This document shows, in pieces, positions 1 to 6,496 of a stretch of 62,494 nucleotides of DNA. How positions within the stretch are numbered: the first letter of the stretch is position 1; every line of letters starts with the position of its first letter. Both the position numbers and the translations under genes were made by a program. This stretch comes from a virus. Where the stretch lies: IMG/VR virus record IMGVR_UViG_3300015371_000031, positions 1 through 62,494 of that record; one strand, written 5' to 3'. The notes under the pieces were generated by a model. It saw only the letters and a list, made by a program, of their open reading frames with translations, made no database searches and had not been told where the DNA came from.

Positions 1-139
1 CAGGATCACCAGCGGAGCGCAGCCGACCCGAGTAGCACCTCCCCAGGGCGTGTACCTCGCGACGGGGAGACGGTCATCGGGTTGGAGCAGCCAAGCGCTC
101 CGCGAGTCTTGGCAGTAGGAAAACGCAGTTTTGAAGGAA

Positions 140-183
140 GCCGCGCACGGTAGAAGCTGGCCGGTTCGACTCCGGCCCGGGGC
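140..183 (+). ncRNA. tRNA-like minihelix A (degenerate acceptor stem)
   Basis: A T arm (GCCGG, loop TTCGACT, CCGGC at 160-176) is followed by CGGGGC at 178-183. This can pair with GCCGCG at 140-145 except for one G-G mismatch at the fourth pair. There is no D arm or anticodon arm, only a 14-base linker. The copy at the other contig end (62246-62287) has GCCCCG and pairs perfectly, so the mismatch here may be a contig-end error or a variant. It lies upstream of a small hairpin (217-229) and the first early gene. Confidence 0.55.
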
Positions 184-216
184 CTTGAGCAGCACGCACG
201 ACCAACCGCAACCGCC

Positions 217-229
217 GGCGCTCCGCGCC
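217..229 (+). promoter_or_regulatory. Hairpin between minihelix A and the RBS
   Basis: GGCGC (217-221), loop TCC, GCGCC (225-229) form a short perfect stem just upstream of the ribosome binding site AGAAGGAGGA of the gene at 249. The same order (minihelix, short hairpin, RBS) recurs at 3797-3811 and 6497-6513. Confidence 0.45.
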
Positions 230-248
230 AGGCAGAAGGAGGAGCGCA

Positions 249-419
249 ATGACCGCTCTCGCACTCACCCAGCACGGCCTGCTCCACCGCGTCCTGAGCG
301 TCGTCGCCGATCGCGCCGAGTGGCTGTTCGACGCGCCGCTCCACATGCACCCCGTCGTCGCGGCCATGCTGGTCGTCGAGATGGTCGCCCACGTCGTCCA
401 CGAGCACGTCAGCCACTGA
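249..419 (+). CDS. Small hypothetical protein (56 aa)
   Basis: ATG start with a strong ribosome binding site (AGAAGGAGGA, 6-7 bases upstream). The product is 56 residues, with a moderately hydrophobic, possibly amphipathic second half rich in His and Val and a His-rich end (HVVHEHVSH). No family is recognised. It is the first gene after minihelix A. A second, truncated copy runs off the right contig end (from 62353), differing at four residues, which reflects the terminal redundancy of the assembly. Confidence 0.7.
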   Translation: MTALALTQHGLLHRVLSVVADRAEWLFDAPLHMHPVVAAMLVVEMVAHVVHEHVSH

Positions 420-446
420 CACTCCTTTTCCTTCCAGCCCACAACG

Positions 447-462
447 GCCGGCTCGAGCCGGC
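447..462 (+). promoter_or_regulatory. Palindromic hairpin upstream of RBS
   Basis: GCCGGCTCGAGCCGGC is a perfect 16-base palindrome directly before the AGGAGG of the gene at 476. A near-identical arrangement (GCCCGC-TCGAG-GCGGGC then AGGAAGG) is found at 6497-6513. It may be an mRNA structure that affects initiation or processing, or a DNA-binding site; the sequence does not decide between these. Confidence 0.4.
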
Positions 463-475
463 AGGAGGCTTCACG

Positions 476-691
476 ATGAACCCGCTCTATTGCGTAGCGG
501 CACACTGCGTGCCCGTTAGCTTCGCCGCCCTGCCGATGGTTGCTGCCGCCTTCGGGCTGCTGCCCGAGGGTCGCGTCGCGTTCGAGAGCACGACCCTGTT
601 CCTGGTCGCCACGGTCGCCCTGGTCGCGGTCATGGCGCTTGTTGTCGGAGCCGGCCTCGTGAGCGCGCTCCGCGCTGAGAGGAGTGAGTGA
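476..691 (+). CDS. Small membrane protein (71 aa)
   Basis: ATG start with AGGAGG upstream. Two hydrophobic stretches (about residues 13-29 and 40-63) predict two membrane spans with a short charged turn (PEGR) between them and a cytoplasmic-looking tail. The last codons (ERSE, stop) are built from the 19-base junction motif GAGAGGAGTGAGTGACATG, which also supplies the RBS and start of the next gene. The function is unknown; a membrane-acting early host-takeover role is only a guess. Confidence 0.75.
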   Translation: MNPLYCVAAHCVPVSFAALPMVAAAFGLLPEGRVAFESTTLFLVATVALVAVMALVVGAGLVSALRAERSE

Positions 692-692
692 C

Positions 693-896
693 ATGGCCAC
701 CACGACTAGGCGCACCTACTGCTGCGGCCAGTGCGGCCGCGAGCTCAAGAACGAGCACTGGATTTACTCCCGCTTCACCGGCGCGCGGTACTGCTGGCCA
801 GGCGAGGGTTGCGCGACCAAGCGCGAGTTCGACAAGCGCATGGCTCGCGCCGCGAAGCACCACGCAGAGCGCGAGCGCGCGGAGCAGCAGAGCTGA
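693..896 (+). CDS. Zinc-ribbon small protein (67 aa)
   Basis: The start was set at ATG 693 rather than the in-frame GTG 684, because GAGGAG lies at proper spacing before it. The N-terminal half carries YCCGQCG (about residues 9-15) and YCWPGEGC (about 33-40), which look like the two knuckles of a compact zinc ribbon. The C-terminal half is a basic/acidic helix (ARAAKHHAERERAEQQS). It probably binds nucleic acid or protein; the precise role is unknown. Confidence 0.75.
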   Translation: MATTTRRTYCCGQCGRELKNEHWIYSRFTGARYCWPGEGCATKREFDKRMARAAKHHAERERAEQQS

Positions 897-903
897 TGAA
901 CGA

Positions 904-945
904 GACCCTGGACGGCCACGGCCGGTTCGACTCCGGCGCAGGGTC
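904..945 (+). ncRNA. tRNA-like minihelix B
   Basis: GACCCTG (904-910) pairs fully with CAGGGTC (939-945) as a seven-pair acceptor stem. A T arm, GCCGG-TTCGACT-CCGGC (921-937), stacks on it with one spare base. Only ten bases (GACGGCCACG) replace the D arm, anticodon arm and variable loop. It starts seven bases after the stop codon of the preceding gene. It is far too short (42 nt) to be a decoding tRNA. Confidence 0.7.
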
Positions 946-946
946 A

Positions 947-1014
947 TGCGCTGGCCTGGTCAAGCCTGTACGTGCAGGTGGCCGTTGACGGCGGTTCGAT
1001 TCCTCCCCGGCGCA
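947..1014 (+). ncRNA. tRNA-like element C, longer and degenerate
   Basis: TGCGCTG (947-953) pairs with CGGCGCA (1008-1014), including one G-U. A T arm with the loop TTCGATT (995-1001) has one mismatch in its stem (GGCGG/CCTCC). The intervening 36 bases contain CCTG-TACGTG-CAGG, which could be a shortened anticodon-like hairpin, but no normal D arm or seven-base anticodon loop can be drawn. It lies one base after minihelix B. It could be a decayed tRNA or a larger member of the same minihelix class. Confidence 0.5.
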
Positions 1015-1045
1015 CATCGAAAGAGAAGAGAGAGAGGAGTACGAG

Positions 1046-1534
1046 ATGAAGGTTTTGCTGACATCGCTGGTCGCTGCGCTCGCGCTGGCGAGCACGGCCA
1101 CGGGAGCTCCGGCTCCTACCCACCCGGCCACGAGCCGGATGGGCTGGTACTGGAACGAGATCGCGTCGTACTACGCGGGCCGCCCCATGACGGTCGCGTT
1201 CACGACGACCACCTCGAGCGCGTACACGGACGGGTTCGGTCACGCCTACCTGGGCGAAGTCGCCAAGGACAAGCTGACGTGGCTGTTCCTCCATGCGCGC
1301 GACCCGAAGCGCGGCCCGCAGGGCGGCGTCGTCGGGATCATGAGCCTCGTCCACGAGGCGCTTCACAACCGCGACCGCGACATGAGCGAGCGGCAGGTCG
1401 GCATCCTCGGGTGCCAGCTGGTGCCTGACGCGCTCGAGCGCTTCTTCGGAGTGCCGCAGTCGTCCCAGCTCGGCCGGCGCTACGCGGCGCTTGCTGAGGA
1501 GTGCGCCCAGCCGTGGCTGGCGCGAGAGGAGTGA
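1046..1534 (+). CDS. Exported protein with HExxH metalloprotease-like motif (162 aa)
   Basis: ATG start after a purine-rich RBS (AGAGAGAGGAG). Residues 1-20 form a clear signal peptide (MKVLLTSLVAALALASTATG, Ala-rich cleavage region). The mature part is polar and contains VHEALHNRD near residue 107, an HExxH zinc-binding motif as in zincin metallopeptidases, followed by a Cys-containing helix. No third zinc ligand can be assigned with certainty. An exported early hydrolase or surface-acting protein is a reasonable inference; a chance HExxH cannot be excluded. Confidence 0.65.
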   Translation: MKVLLTSLVAALALASTATGAPAPTHPATSRMGWYWNEIASYYAGRPMTVAFTTTTSSAYTDGFGHAYLGEVAKDKLTWLFLHARDPKRGPQGGVVGIMSLVHEALHNRDRDMSERQVGILGCQLVPDALERFFGVPQSSQLGRRYAALAEECAQPWLAREE

Positions 1535-1539
1535 GCAAC

Positions 1540-1884
1540 ATGAGCGACAAGATGACGGTCGAGGTCACGCTTTTCGGTGAGACTCGTCCCGTTCAGTTCT
1601 GGGCCGTCGAGGCGGACAGGATCGACCTCCGTTCAACCGGCACGGTCGTGGTGGGGCGATTCCCCACCGGCACGAAGCTGCACCGCTCGATCCTGACGCT
1701 GTGGAAGCGTCACCAGGAGCGCGGCGACAAGGTGTACAGCATGCGCGGCGAGACCGCGGCAGTGGTCAACGGCGAGGAGTACGTCGCTGACTTCACGCTC
1801 TACACGCACAACCGCAACGTCGGCCGCATCGTCGGCTGGTACGACAGCGAGATCGTCCCGTCGGGCGTCGTCGCCCGCTGGTAG
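1540..1884 (+). CDS. Hypothetical protein (114 aa)
   Basis: Starts at ATG 1540 in the recurrent junction GAGAGGAGTGAGCAACATG, whose TGA ends the previous gene. The protein has alternating polar and hydrophobic segments suggesting a mostly beta fold, with KLHRSILTLWKRHQ as a likely helix in the middle. No cysteine cluster, signal or membrane span is seen. The family is not recognised. Confidence 0.75.
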   Translation: MSDKMTVEVTLFGETRPVQFWAVEADRIDLRSTGTVVVGRFPTGTKLHRSILTLWKRHQERGDKVYSMRGETAAVVNGEEYVADFTLYTHNRNVGRIVGWYDSEIVPSGVVARW

Positions 1885-1901
1885 GGAGAGGAGTGAGCGA
1901 C

Positions 1902-2096
1902 ATGCTGACCAAGGAGGAGCAGGAGCGCGTCGACGAGATGCGCAGCGAGTTCGGCGATCGCGCAGCAGACGTCCTCGAGGCGTCGCTCCACGCGACCCGC
2001 GTGTTCAACGAGACTTCCGGCGGCGAGTTCACCGCCGAGTCGTGGACGGCAGGACTCACGGAGCTGTTCAGCCGCCTGCCCGAGAGGAGTGAGTGA
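1902..2096 (+). CDS. Small helical protein (64 aa)
   Basis: ATG 1902 follows GAGAGGAGTGAGCGACATG. Highly charged and probably all-helical, beginning MLTKEEQERVDEMRSEFGDR. The final ERSE codons again come from the junction motif that starts the next gene. The function is unknown. Confidence 0.7.
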   Translation: MLTKEEQERVDEMRSEFGDRAADVLEASLHATRVFNETSGGEFTAESWTAGLTELFSRLPERSE

Positions 2097-2097
2097 C

Positions 2098-2508
2098 ATG
2101 TACGGACGCGAGTATCGGTTGGGCCGGTGCCCGAACTGCTCGATCCGGCCGGCGTTCGCCTGGCTGGCGAGCACGGGCCTGCGCCTCGAGGACGTGCGCT
2201 GCCCGCGCTGCGACTACCCGCTCCAGCTGACGAGCCGGATGGTCTACAACGTCCGGTCGCTGACGGACGACGAAGTCGTGGACGCGCTCCGGAGCGCGGA
2301 GGCTCGCGCGTTCGAGCTGCACAAGGATCACTGCGAGATGGTCGAGGCGTGGGAGCGCGACCTCACGGCTGTTCGCACGACGAACGGCGACAGCATGGAG
2401 GAGTACAAGGCGCGGCTGAACCGCGACCGCTACGCCGAGGCGGCTGAGCACCAGCGCAAGCGGCTGGCACGGCTGCGCAAGGGTCTGGCCAAGCTGCAGA
2501 CCGCGTGA
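2098..2508 (+). CDS. Zinc-ribbon protein with coiled coil (136 aa)
   Basis: ATG 2098 lies two bases after the stop of the previous gene. CPNC (about residues 10-13) and CPRC (about 34-37) form a classic four-cysteine zinc ribbon. The C-terminal half (residues about 70-136) is a long charged helix, likely a coiled coil, rich in Arg, Lys and Glu. It probably binds nucleic acid or acts as a small adaptor. The family is unknown. Confidence 0.75.
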   Translation: MYGREYRLGRCPNCSIRPAFAWLASTGLRLEDVRCPRCDYPLQLTSRMVYNVRSLTDDEVVDALRSAEARAFELHKDHCEMVEAWERDLTAVRTTNGDSMEEYKARLNRDRYAEAAEHQRKRLARLRKGLAKLQTA

Positions 2509-2516
2509 CGTACGTA

Positions 2517-2557
2517 GCCCCGATCGGAGATCAGCGGGTTCGACTCCCGCACGGGGC
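2517..2557 (+). ncRNA. tRNA-like minihelix D
   Basis: GCCCCG (2517-2522) pairs with CGGGGC (2552-2557) and encloses a perfect T arm GCGGG-TTCGACT-CCCGC (2534-2550). An 11-base linker ATCGGAGATCA takes the place of the D and anticodon arms. It begins nine bases after the stop of the zinc-ribbon gene. Further down, GTCCGG...CCGGAC at 2611-2630 adds another hairpin before the next gene's RBS. Confidence 0.7.
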
Positions 2558-2650
2558 CATGGTGCTCGACTGGCGCGACGCCGGCCGAGTCAGAACCGAG
2601 TCCGGCGGATTCCCCGGACGAGCCAATCGCGGAAGAGAGAGGAGAGAACG

Positions 2651-3076
2651 ATGCACGCCGTATTCGTGACGCTCCAGGATTTCGATCGTCTGCGCGTCAC
2701 CGCGTGGACGAACTGGGACGTGGCGCAGGACGAGTGGACGCGACTCGACGACCGGAGGCGAGCGGGCGAGCTCCCGCACGTCAGGTTCTTCGAAGTGCGC
2801 TCCTCGGACGATCCGAACTACAACCGCTCGCCGTTCGAGCCGTTCCTGTCGCTCCCTCCGGCCGAGAGGCCGCAGTGGGTGACGCTGACCAAGGGCGAGC
2901 GGCACGACCTGCTCGCGCTCGGTCGCAAGGCTGGCAACCTCGAGGACGCAGCCAGCGCCATGTTCTCCGAGCTGGCATCCAGCTATCGGTGGGAGCACCT
3001 GCCCGCCGTAGACATCAGCGACTACACCTGGGCGGCCGCGCGCTTCTGTTTCCCGCGCGAAGCCGAGACCTGGTGA
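2651..3076 (+). CDS. Hypothetical protein (141 aa)
   Basis: ATG start after GAGAGAGGAGAGAACG. The sequence is rich in Trp and acidic residues, without cysteine clusters or membrane spans. It includes YRWEHLPAVDISDYTW near the C-terminus. It follows minihelix D. The family is not recognised. Confidence 0.75.
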   Translation: MHAVFVTLQDFDRLRVTAWTNWDVAQDEWTRLDDRRRAGELPHVRFFEVRSSDDPNYNRSPFEPFLSLPPAERPQWVTLTKGERHDLLALGRKAGNLEDAASAMFSELASSYRWEHLPAVDISDYTWAAARFCFPREAETW

Positions 3077-3093
3077 GAAGGAAGGTGGACGAG

Positions 3094-3393
3094 ATGACGC
3101 AGCCGCTCGAGAAGCTGGAGCTGCGCGAGTCAACGGTGCGCGCGACGTTCAGCCGCGAGCTCTACAACGAAGAGGCCGAGAACCTGGGCCAGCGAGTGGC
3201 CGAGGCTCTCGACGAAGGCGACCGCTACGGCGAGCGCTGGGAGGTGCTGTACGGCGGCAAGAGCAGCGTCGATCTCGGGTGGGCGATCACCGGAGTCGAG
3301 GCGCGCGGACTGTCGCTCGACGAGGTGCGCGCGTTCACCGACTGCGTGACGCAGTTCCTGGACGACGCCGACGAGATCGAGAGGGGTGAGTGA
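3094..3393 (+). CDS. Hypothetical protein (99 aa)
   Basis: ATG 3094 is preferred to earlier in-frame codons because GAAGGAAGG precedes it. Charged, mixed alpha/beta; its end, EIERGE, overlaps a GGGG variant of the recurrent junction motif that starts the next gene. No family is recognised. Confidence 0.7.
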   Translation: MTQPLEKLELRESTVRATFSRELYNEEAENLGQRVAEALDEGDRYGERWEVLYGGKSSVDLGWAITGVEARGLSLDEVRAFTDCVTQFLDDADEIERGE

Positions 3394-3394
3394 C

Positions 3395-3730
3395 GTGGCG
3401 AACAGCTACCAGCTGATGCAGCGACTCGGTCGCGCTCTGTGCGAGAGCGAGGCGGGCGAGGTGTTCGAGGCGGATCGTAGCCTGCTCGTCTGGAGCGCCG
3501 CTCGGCGCTCTGAGTGGGACGGCGAGCGCGCTCCGTCGATGGTGTGGGAGTCCGGCCCGTACGGCTGGACGTTCGCGTTCACGGGTCACGGCGGGCAGTT
3601 CCTCGGAGACGAGGAAGGCAACCTGCTCGAGACCGACCAGGCGACGCGTGACGCTTACGCGGCCTTCCTGGCCGCGGGCTACTACCTCGAGTGCGAGACC
3701 GGCTACATGCTGGCCGCGTACCGAGCGTGA
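3395..3730 (+). CDS. Hypothetical protein (111 aa)
   Basis: GTG start at the end of GAGAGGGGTGAGTGACGTG, two bases after the previous stop. Contains SMVWESGPYGWTFAF and an Ala/Tyr-rich C-terminal helix. No motif points to an activity. Confidence 0.7.
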   Translation: MANSYQLMQRLGRALCESEAGEVFEADRSLLVWSAARRSEWDGERAPSMVWESGPYGWTFAFTGHGGQFLGDEEGNLLETDQATRDAYAAFLAAGYYLECETGYMLAAYRA

Positions 3731-3741
3731 AGGATGAACGA

Positions 3742-3788
3742 GACCCCGACAGGATGTATGCGAGGCGGTTCGACTCCGTCCCGGGGTC
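3742..3788 (+). ncRNA. tRNA-like minihelix E
   Basis: GACCCCG (3742-3748) pairs fully with CGGGGTC (3782-3788). The T arm is GGCGG-TTCGACT-CCGTC (3764-3780), with one G-U pair. The 15-base linker is ACAGGATGTATGCGA. The ten bases before minihelices B and E are alike (GATGAACGA). A hairpin GGCGC-ACGGA-GCGCC (3797-3811) and an RBS follow, repeating the cassette order seen elsewhere. Confidence 0.7.
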
Positions 3789-3839
3789 ATGTACGCGGCG
3801 CACGGAGCGCCACGGAGAGCACGAGGAGGCGGAAGGACG

Positions 3840-3908
3840 ATGCCTAGGGTCAAGACGCAGGTCAAGAGCGCTCGCGGTCGCGAGTACACCTGCAACGGGT
3901 GCGGCTAG
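3840..3908 (+). CDS. Micropeptide, truncated zinc-knuckle (22 aa)
   Basis: ATG with GAGGCGGAAGG upstream. The 22-residue product begins MPRVKTQVKSARGREYTC and ends CNGCG, stop. The N-terminus looks like that of small actinophage zinc-ribbon proteins, but only the first CxxC is present. The TAG stop overlaps the RBS (TAGGAGGA) of the next gene. It may be a remnant of a longer zinc-ribbon gene or a functional micropeptide. Confidence 0.5.
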   Translation: MPRVKTQVKSARGREYTCNGCG

Positions 3909-3916
3909 GAGGAATC

Positions 3917-4276
3917 ATGTTCGGCGCAGACGACAAGTTGAGCCGCGCGGCAAGCGCCGTGTGGGAGATCGAGTCGCACTCGTGGATGGACTTTGCGATG
4001 GACGGCTCCGGCGAGCTGGGCGACCGGATCGCCAAGCACCACAACGACTGCAAGTTGGCGGCCGTGCGAGCAGCCGGGTTCGCGCCGGCCGAGTACAACA
4101 ACGCGCTCCGCGATCGCCTGGTCAACGAGGACGGCACGATGTCCTACCGCGTCCACCAGCTCCTCTGCACGCTCGAGGTGGAGGACGAGGTCGAGTACCA
4201 CCTGAACCACACCTACGTCGTCACGTGCGGCGAGCTCAGCTCGCTCGCATACCTGACAGGAGGCGATCAGTCATGA
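3917..4276 (+). CDS. Hypothetical protein (119 aa)
   Basis: ATG 3917 sits six bases after TAGGAGGA. Acidic, probably helical in the first two thirds (AASAVWEIESHSW, AAVRAAGFAPAEYNN), with no recognised domain. Its stop overlaps the next start (ATGA), implying translational coupling. Confidence 0.75.
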   Translation: MFGADDKLSRAASAVWEIESHSWMDFAMDGSGELGDRIAKHHNDCKLAAVRAAGFAPAEYNNALRDRLVNEDGTMSYRVHQLLCTLEVEDEVEYHLNHTYVVTCGELSSLAYLTGGDQS

Positions 4277-4572
4277 GCGCACCGAAGCTGACATTCGAGT
4301 TCGTCGGCTACCACTGGCCGTGGAGCGGCGACCTGTTCTACATGACCAACGAGGACAACCTGGAGGCCCGCGTACTCGTGGACAGCCTCGGCGAGACGTG
4401 GGTGGACGTCCGCGCGATCCCCGAGGGCGGGTTCTTCCACAGCGAGCGGGTCGTGGCCTATCGCAGCTACGACACCGCCGACCGGATCGCGGAGAAACTG
4501 GCTGCGTGCGGGTTCGGAAACCGCAAGGAAGCCTACGGCGCAGCGGGCCGCGTTCAGCAGAAGGGGGTGTGA
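4273..4572 (+). CDS. Hypothetical protein (99 aa)
   Basis: ATG overlaps the previous TGA by four bases. A beta-rich N-terminal part (LTFEFVGYHWPWSGDLFYM) is followed by a C-terminal helix (YDTADRIAEKLAACGFGN). The function is unknown; length and position fit a typical phage early accessory protein. Confidence 0.75.
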   Translation: MSAPKLTFEFVGYHWPWSGDLFYMTNEDNLEARVLVDSLGETWVDVRAIPEGGFFHSERVVAYRSYDTADRIAEKLAACGFGNRKEAYGAAGRVQQKGV

Positions 4573-4575
4573 GAC

Positions 4576-4782
4576 GTGGCCATCGGCAACGGGAACCCGG
4601 CCGTGTACGAGCGCGGCACGGAGCACGACTTCAGCGTGTACCAGGGCAGCTACCTGGTCGCGAACGTATGGCACTCCGACAAAGGCGAGTGGACTGTCGA
4701 GCTGCCAGACGGCCAGCTCTACCGCGAACCCAACCGGGTCGCGGCCGTCAACCGCTGCGTGCTGATCGCAGCGCGAAGGTGA
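4576..4782 (+). CDS. Hypothetical protein (68 aa)
   Basis: GTG start three bases after the preceding stop, with AAGGGGG upstream. A small beta-rich protein (YQGSYLVANVWHSDKGEWTV) ending in a short helix (NRCVLIAARR). No family is recognised. Confidence 0.65.
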   Translation: MAIGNGNPAVYERGTEHDFSVYQGSYLVANVWHSDKGEWTVELPDGQLYREPNRVAAVNRCVLIAARR

Positions 4783-4799
4783 AGGGAGGAGTGATCGAC

Positions 4800-5213
4800 A
4801 TGCCGCTCACGTGGAACGTGGAGCACGTCGAGAACCACCAGGAGGTCACCACCCTCCACACGGACGAGGGCGACCAGTGGCACCCGGTCACCATGGCGCT
4901 CGTCTACCTGACGATGTCGACCGGGATCGGTCGCATCACGGAGGCCAACGCGGGCGAGTTCTACGCTCGCACCAACCTCCTCGAGCGGCTGGTCGGCCCG
5001 CAGCTGATCCGGCCGGAGGGAGAGGACGGCGAGCGCCCCACGGGCTACGCCGCCTTCATCACGCCAGACGAGGTGCGAGCTCACGTCGGACTTGCGACCA
5101 ACGCCTGCTTCAAGGACGAGCCGCGGAGTAAGTGGCTCAAGCGGGTTCTCGATCGCGAGATGAGCACCGTTGTGGCGCGCTACGGAAAGGCAGTCGTCAC
5201 CACGGCTGCGTAG
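4800..5213 (+). CDS. Hypothetical protein (137 aa)
   Basis: ATG 4800 follows GGGAGGAGTGATCGAC. Mixed alpha/beta protein; NVEHVENHQEVTTLHTDEGD at the N-terminus and a basic C-terminal helix (KWLKRVLDREMSTVVARYG). No motif found. Confidence 0.75.
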   Translation: MPLTWNVEHVENHQEVTTLHTDEGDQWHPVTMALVYLTMSTGIGRITEANAGEFYARTNLLERLVGPQLIRPEGEDGERPTGYAAFITPDEVRAHVGLATNACFKDEPRSKWLKRVLDREMSTVVARYGKAVVTTAA

Positions 5214-5224
5214 GGTCGCGTTCG

Positions 5225-5251
5225 GTCGCACCTCTCACGGGGGTGCGGCCG
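5225..5251 (+). promoter_or_regulatory. Stable hairpin in early intergenic gap
   Basis: GGTCGCACC pairs with GGTGCGGCC over nine pairs (one G-U), enclosing a nine-base loop. It lies in the 68-base gap before the gene at 5282. No U-run follows, so it is not a normal intrinsic terminator; it may be an mRNA processing or stability element. Confidence 0.4.
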
Positions 5252-5281
5252 TGGCAATCCTGCCCAGACCAAGGAGGAGTC

Positions 5282-5740
5282 ATGGACGCGGTTACGCACG
5301 TGACGAAAGTCACGATGCCAGCCGGCGAGTATTTCGTCGGCGACCCTTGCTACTCGGTTCCAGACGCGCGCTGGAGCGAGTGGCTGAGCAAGGCCGGGAT
5401 CGACGAGGAGCCGATCCCGCAGTTCATGGTCGCGAGCCTGGACGGCATGGCCGTGCTGGGCATCGGCACCGACCACGGCGACGGCGTCTACTTCGACCAG
5501 GAGCGCCGCGAGTACCCAGTGGACGCGGGAATGATCGGCCTCGTGCCGGTCGAGCTCGTCGACCTGGGCAACAAGCCGGAGCCGTTCGGCACGCACCGCA
5601 TGACGTGGGACGCGCCGTTCACCTGCACGTACGACGAGTCGGGCGGCACGATCGTGCTCGGCTCAGTTCGCATCCCGACCGACTGGGACGCGATCGAGGA
5701 GGACTTGGACGACTGGTCAGACGACGACGAGGAGGACTGA
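5282..5740 (+). CDS. Conserved phage protein with GDPCY motif (152 aa)
   Basis: ATG 5282 after AAGGAGGAGTC. The N-terminal segment AGEYFVGDPCYSVPDARW matches, from memory, a phage-conserved family in which GDPCY is followed by an aromatic/acidic stretch and GDG(V/I)Y. HGDGVYFDQ is present near residue 73. The tail is extremely acidic (DDWSDDDEED). The activity of the family is not known to me. Confidence 0.75.
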   Translation: MDAVTHVTKVTMPAGEYFVGDPCYSVPDARWSEWLSKAGIDEEPIPQFMVASLDGMAVLGIGTDHGDGVYFDQERREYPVDAGMIGLVPVELVDLGNKPEPFGTHRMTWDAPFTCTYDESGGTIVLGSVRIPTDWDAIEEDLDDWSDDDEED

Positions 5741-5743
5741 GCG

Positions 5744-5965
5744 GTGGACGTTCCCTACGACACGCTGCCTTATCGGATCCTGCACGACCCGTCCGGCGAC
5801 GAGGCCGAGGCGGCAACCAGGAACGCGGCGATCACTGCCGCGCGCACCCTGCTCGAGGACAACCAGGGCGACGGGCAGTGCCGCATCTTTCGCGGCCGCT
5901 GGGTCGTCGACATGGTGTGGCTCCACGACGAGGTGCTCAAGCACACGGACATGAAGGAGAGGTGA
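5744..5965 (+). CDS. Hypothetical protein (73 aa)
   Basis: GTG start three bases after the previous stop. Predicted alpha/beta; central helix AATRNAAITAARTLLED and C-terminal WVVDMVWLHDEVLKH. No recognised domain. Confidence 0.65.
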   Translation: MDVPYDTLPYRILHDPSGDEAEAATRNAAITAARTLLEDNQGDGQCRIFRGRWVVDMVWLHDEVLKHTDMKER

Positions 5966-5970
5966 GAGCG

Positions 5971-6444
5971 ATGGAGGCGTCCGGCTCCATGAAGTGCGAG
6001 CGCTGCTCTGTGTACGGCCGCGATCGGTACGCCACGACGCGGCAGGCGTGGCGGGAGTCGGGCGACTCAGACCACTGGCCCGATCGCGTGACCTACCGCT
6101 GCGACGAGTGCGCAGCCGCGCTGCGCGACCATGCCAAGCTGGTCAGCATCACCATCACGTCCGACGCGCCGCTCGCGACACCTCGAGGAGCGCCGCGCGA
6201 GGTCGAGCGCCGCAAGGCCAGGACGACCGGCACCTACGTCGTCCTCTACGACCGCGGCCGTTCCGACCCGGAGCGCGCAGAGGCGAAGGAGCAGGGCTAC
6301 GAGTGGCTGCGCTGGGAGACGATCTGCGAGGAGCACGGCAGCGTCTGCAGCCACCCGACGCAGCGACTGGCGCGGTCGTTCATGGCTGCGCCGGAGGAGT
6401 GGTGCGAGGCGTGCGGCGAGCTCGTGGCCGTCGCCAGCAAGTGA
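5971..6444 (+). CDS. Multi-cysteine putative zinc-binding protein (157 aa)
   Basis: ATG with GAAGGAGAGGTGAGAGCG upstream. CERC (about residues 9-12) and CDEC (about 38-41) form one zinc ribbon. A second group of Cys/His (CEEHGSVCSH and WCEACG near the C-terminus) could form another. The TGA stop is part of the first acceptor strand of minihelix F. It probably binds nucleic acid; the role is unknown. Confidence 0.75.
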   Translation: MEASGSMKCERCSVYGRDRYATTRQAWRESGDSDHWPDRVTYRCDECAAALRDHAKLVSITITSDAPLATPRGAPREVERRKARTTGTYVVLYDRGRSDPERAEAKEQGYEWLRWETICEEHGSVCSHPTQRLARSFMAAPEEWCEACGELVAVASK

Positions 6445-6486
6445 CCCCGATCGGATCCAGGGCGGGTTCGACTCCCGCCCGGGGTC
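6443..6486 (+). ncRNA. tRNA-like minihelix F
   Basis: GACCCCG (6443-6449) pairs perfectly with CGGGGTC (6480-6486), with the T arm GCGGG-TTCGACT-CCCGC (6462-6478) and a 12-base linker ATCGGATCCAGG. The first bases overlap the stop codon of the upstream gene (TGA at 6442-6444). A hairpin with a TCGAG loop (6497-6513) and a strong RBS follow before the gene at 6529. The linker starts ATCGGA, as in minihelix D. Confidence 0.72.
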
Positions 6487-6496
6487 ATCCAACGAC

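Larger units (their letters stand above)
140..390 (+). repeat. Left copy of terminal redundancy
   Basis: Bases 140-390 match 62246-62494 with a two-base indel near 152-156 and a handful of substitutions, mainly A/C exchanges. The repeat covers the minihelix, the hairpin at 217-229 and most of the first gene. Upstream of 140 the two copies are unrelated. The simplest reading is that the assembly overlaps itself, so the molecule is circular, circularly permuted or terminally redundant. The mismatches would then be low-coverage errors or population variants. Confidence 0.8.

Noticed and set aside
140-183. T-arm copies as remnants of attachment sites in host tRNA genes
   Set aside because: Several copies occur in one operon, each with its own complementary 5' acceptor strand; an att site would be single and would not need this pairing. 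No integrase is present.
2559-2669. 36-codon ORF starting inside minihelix D's 3' end
   Set aside because: No RBS, and it overlaps the start of the well-supported gene at 2651 in another frame.
904-6486. Calling the minihelices ordinary tRNA genes
   Set aside because: They are 41-47 nt long and have no D arm, anticodon arm or anticodon; the acceptor strand lies only 10-15 bases before the T arm.
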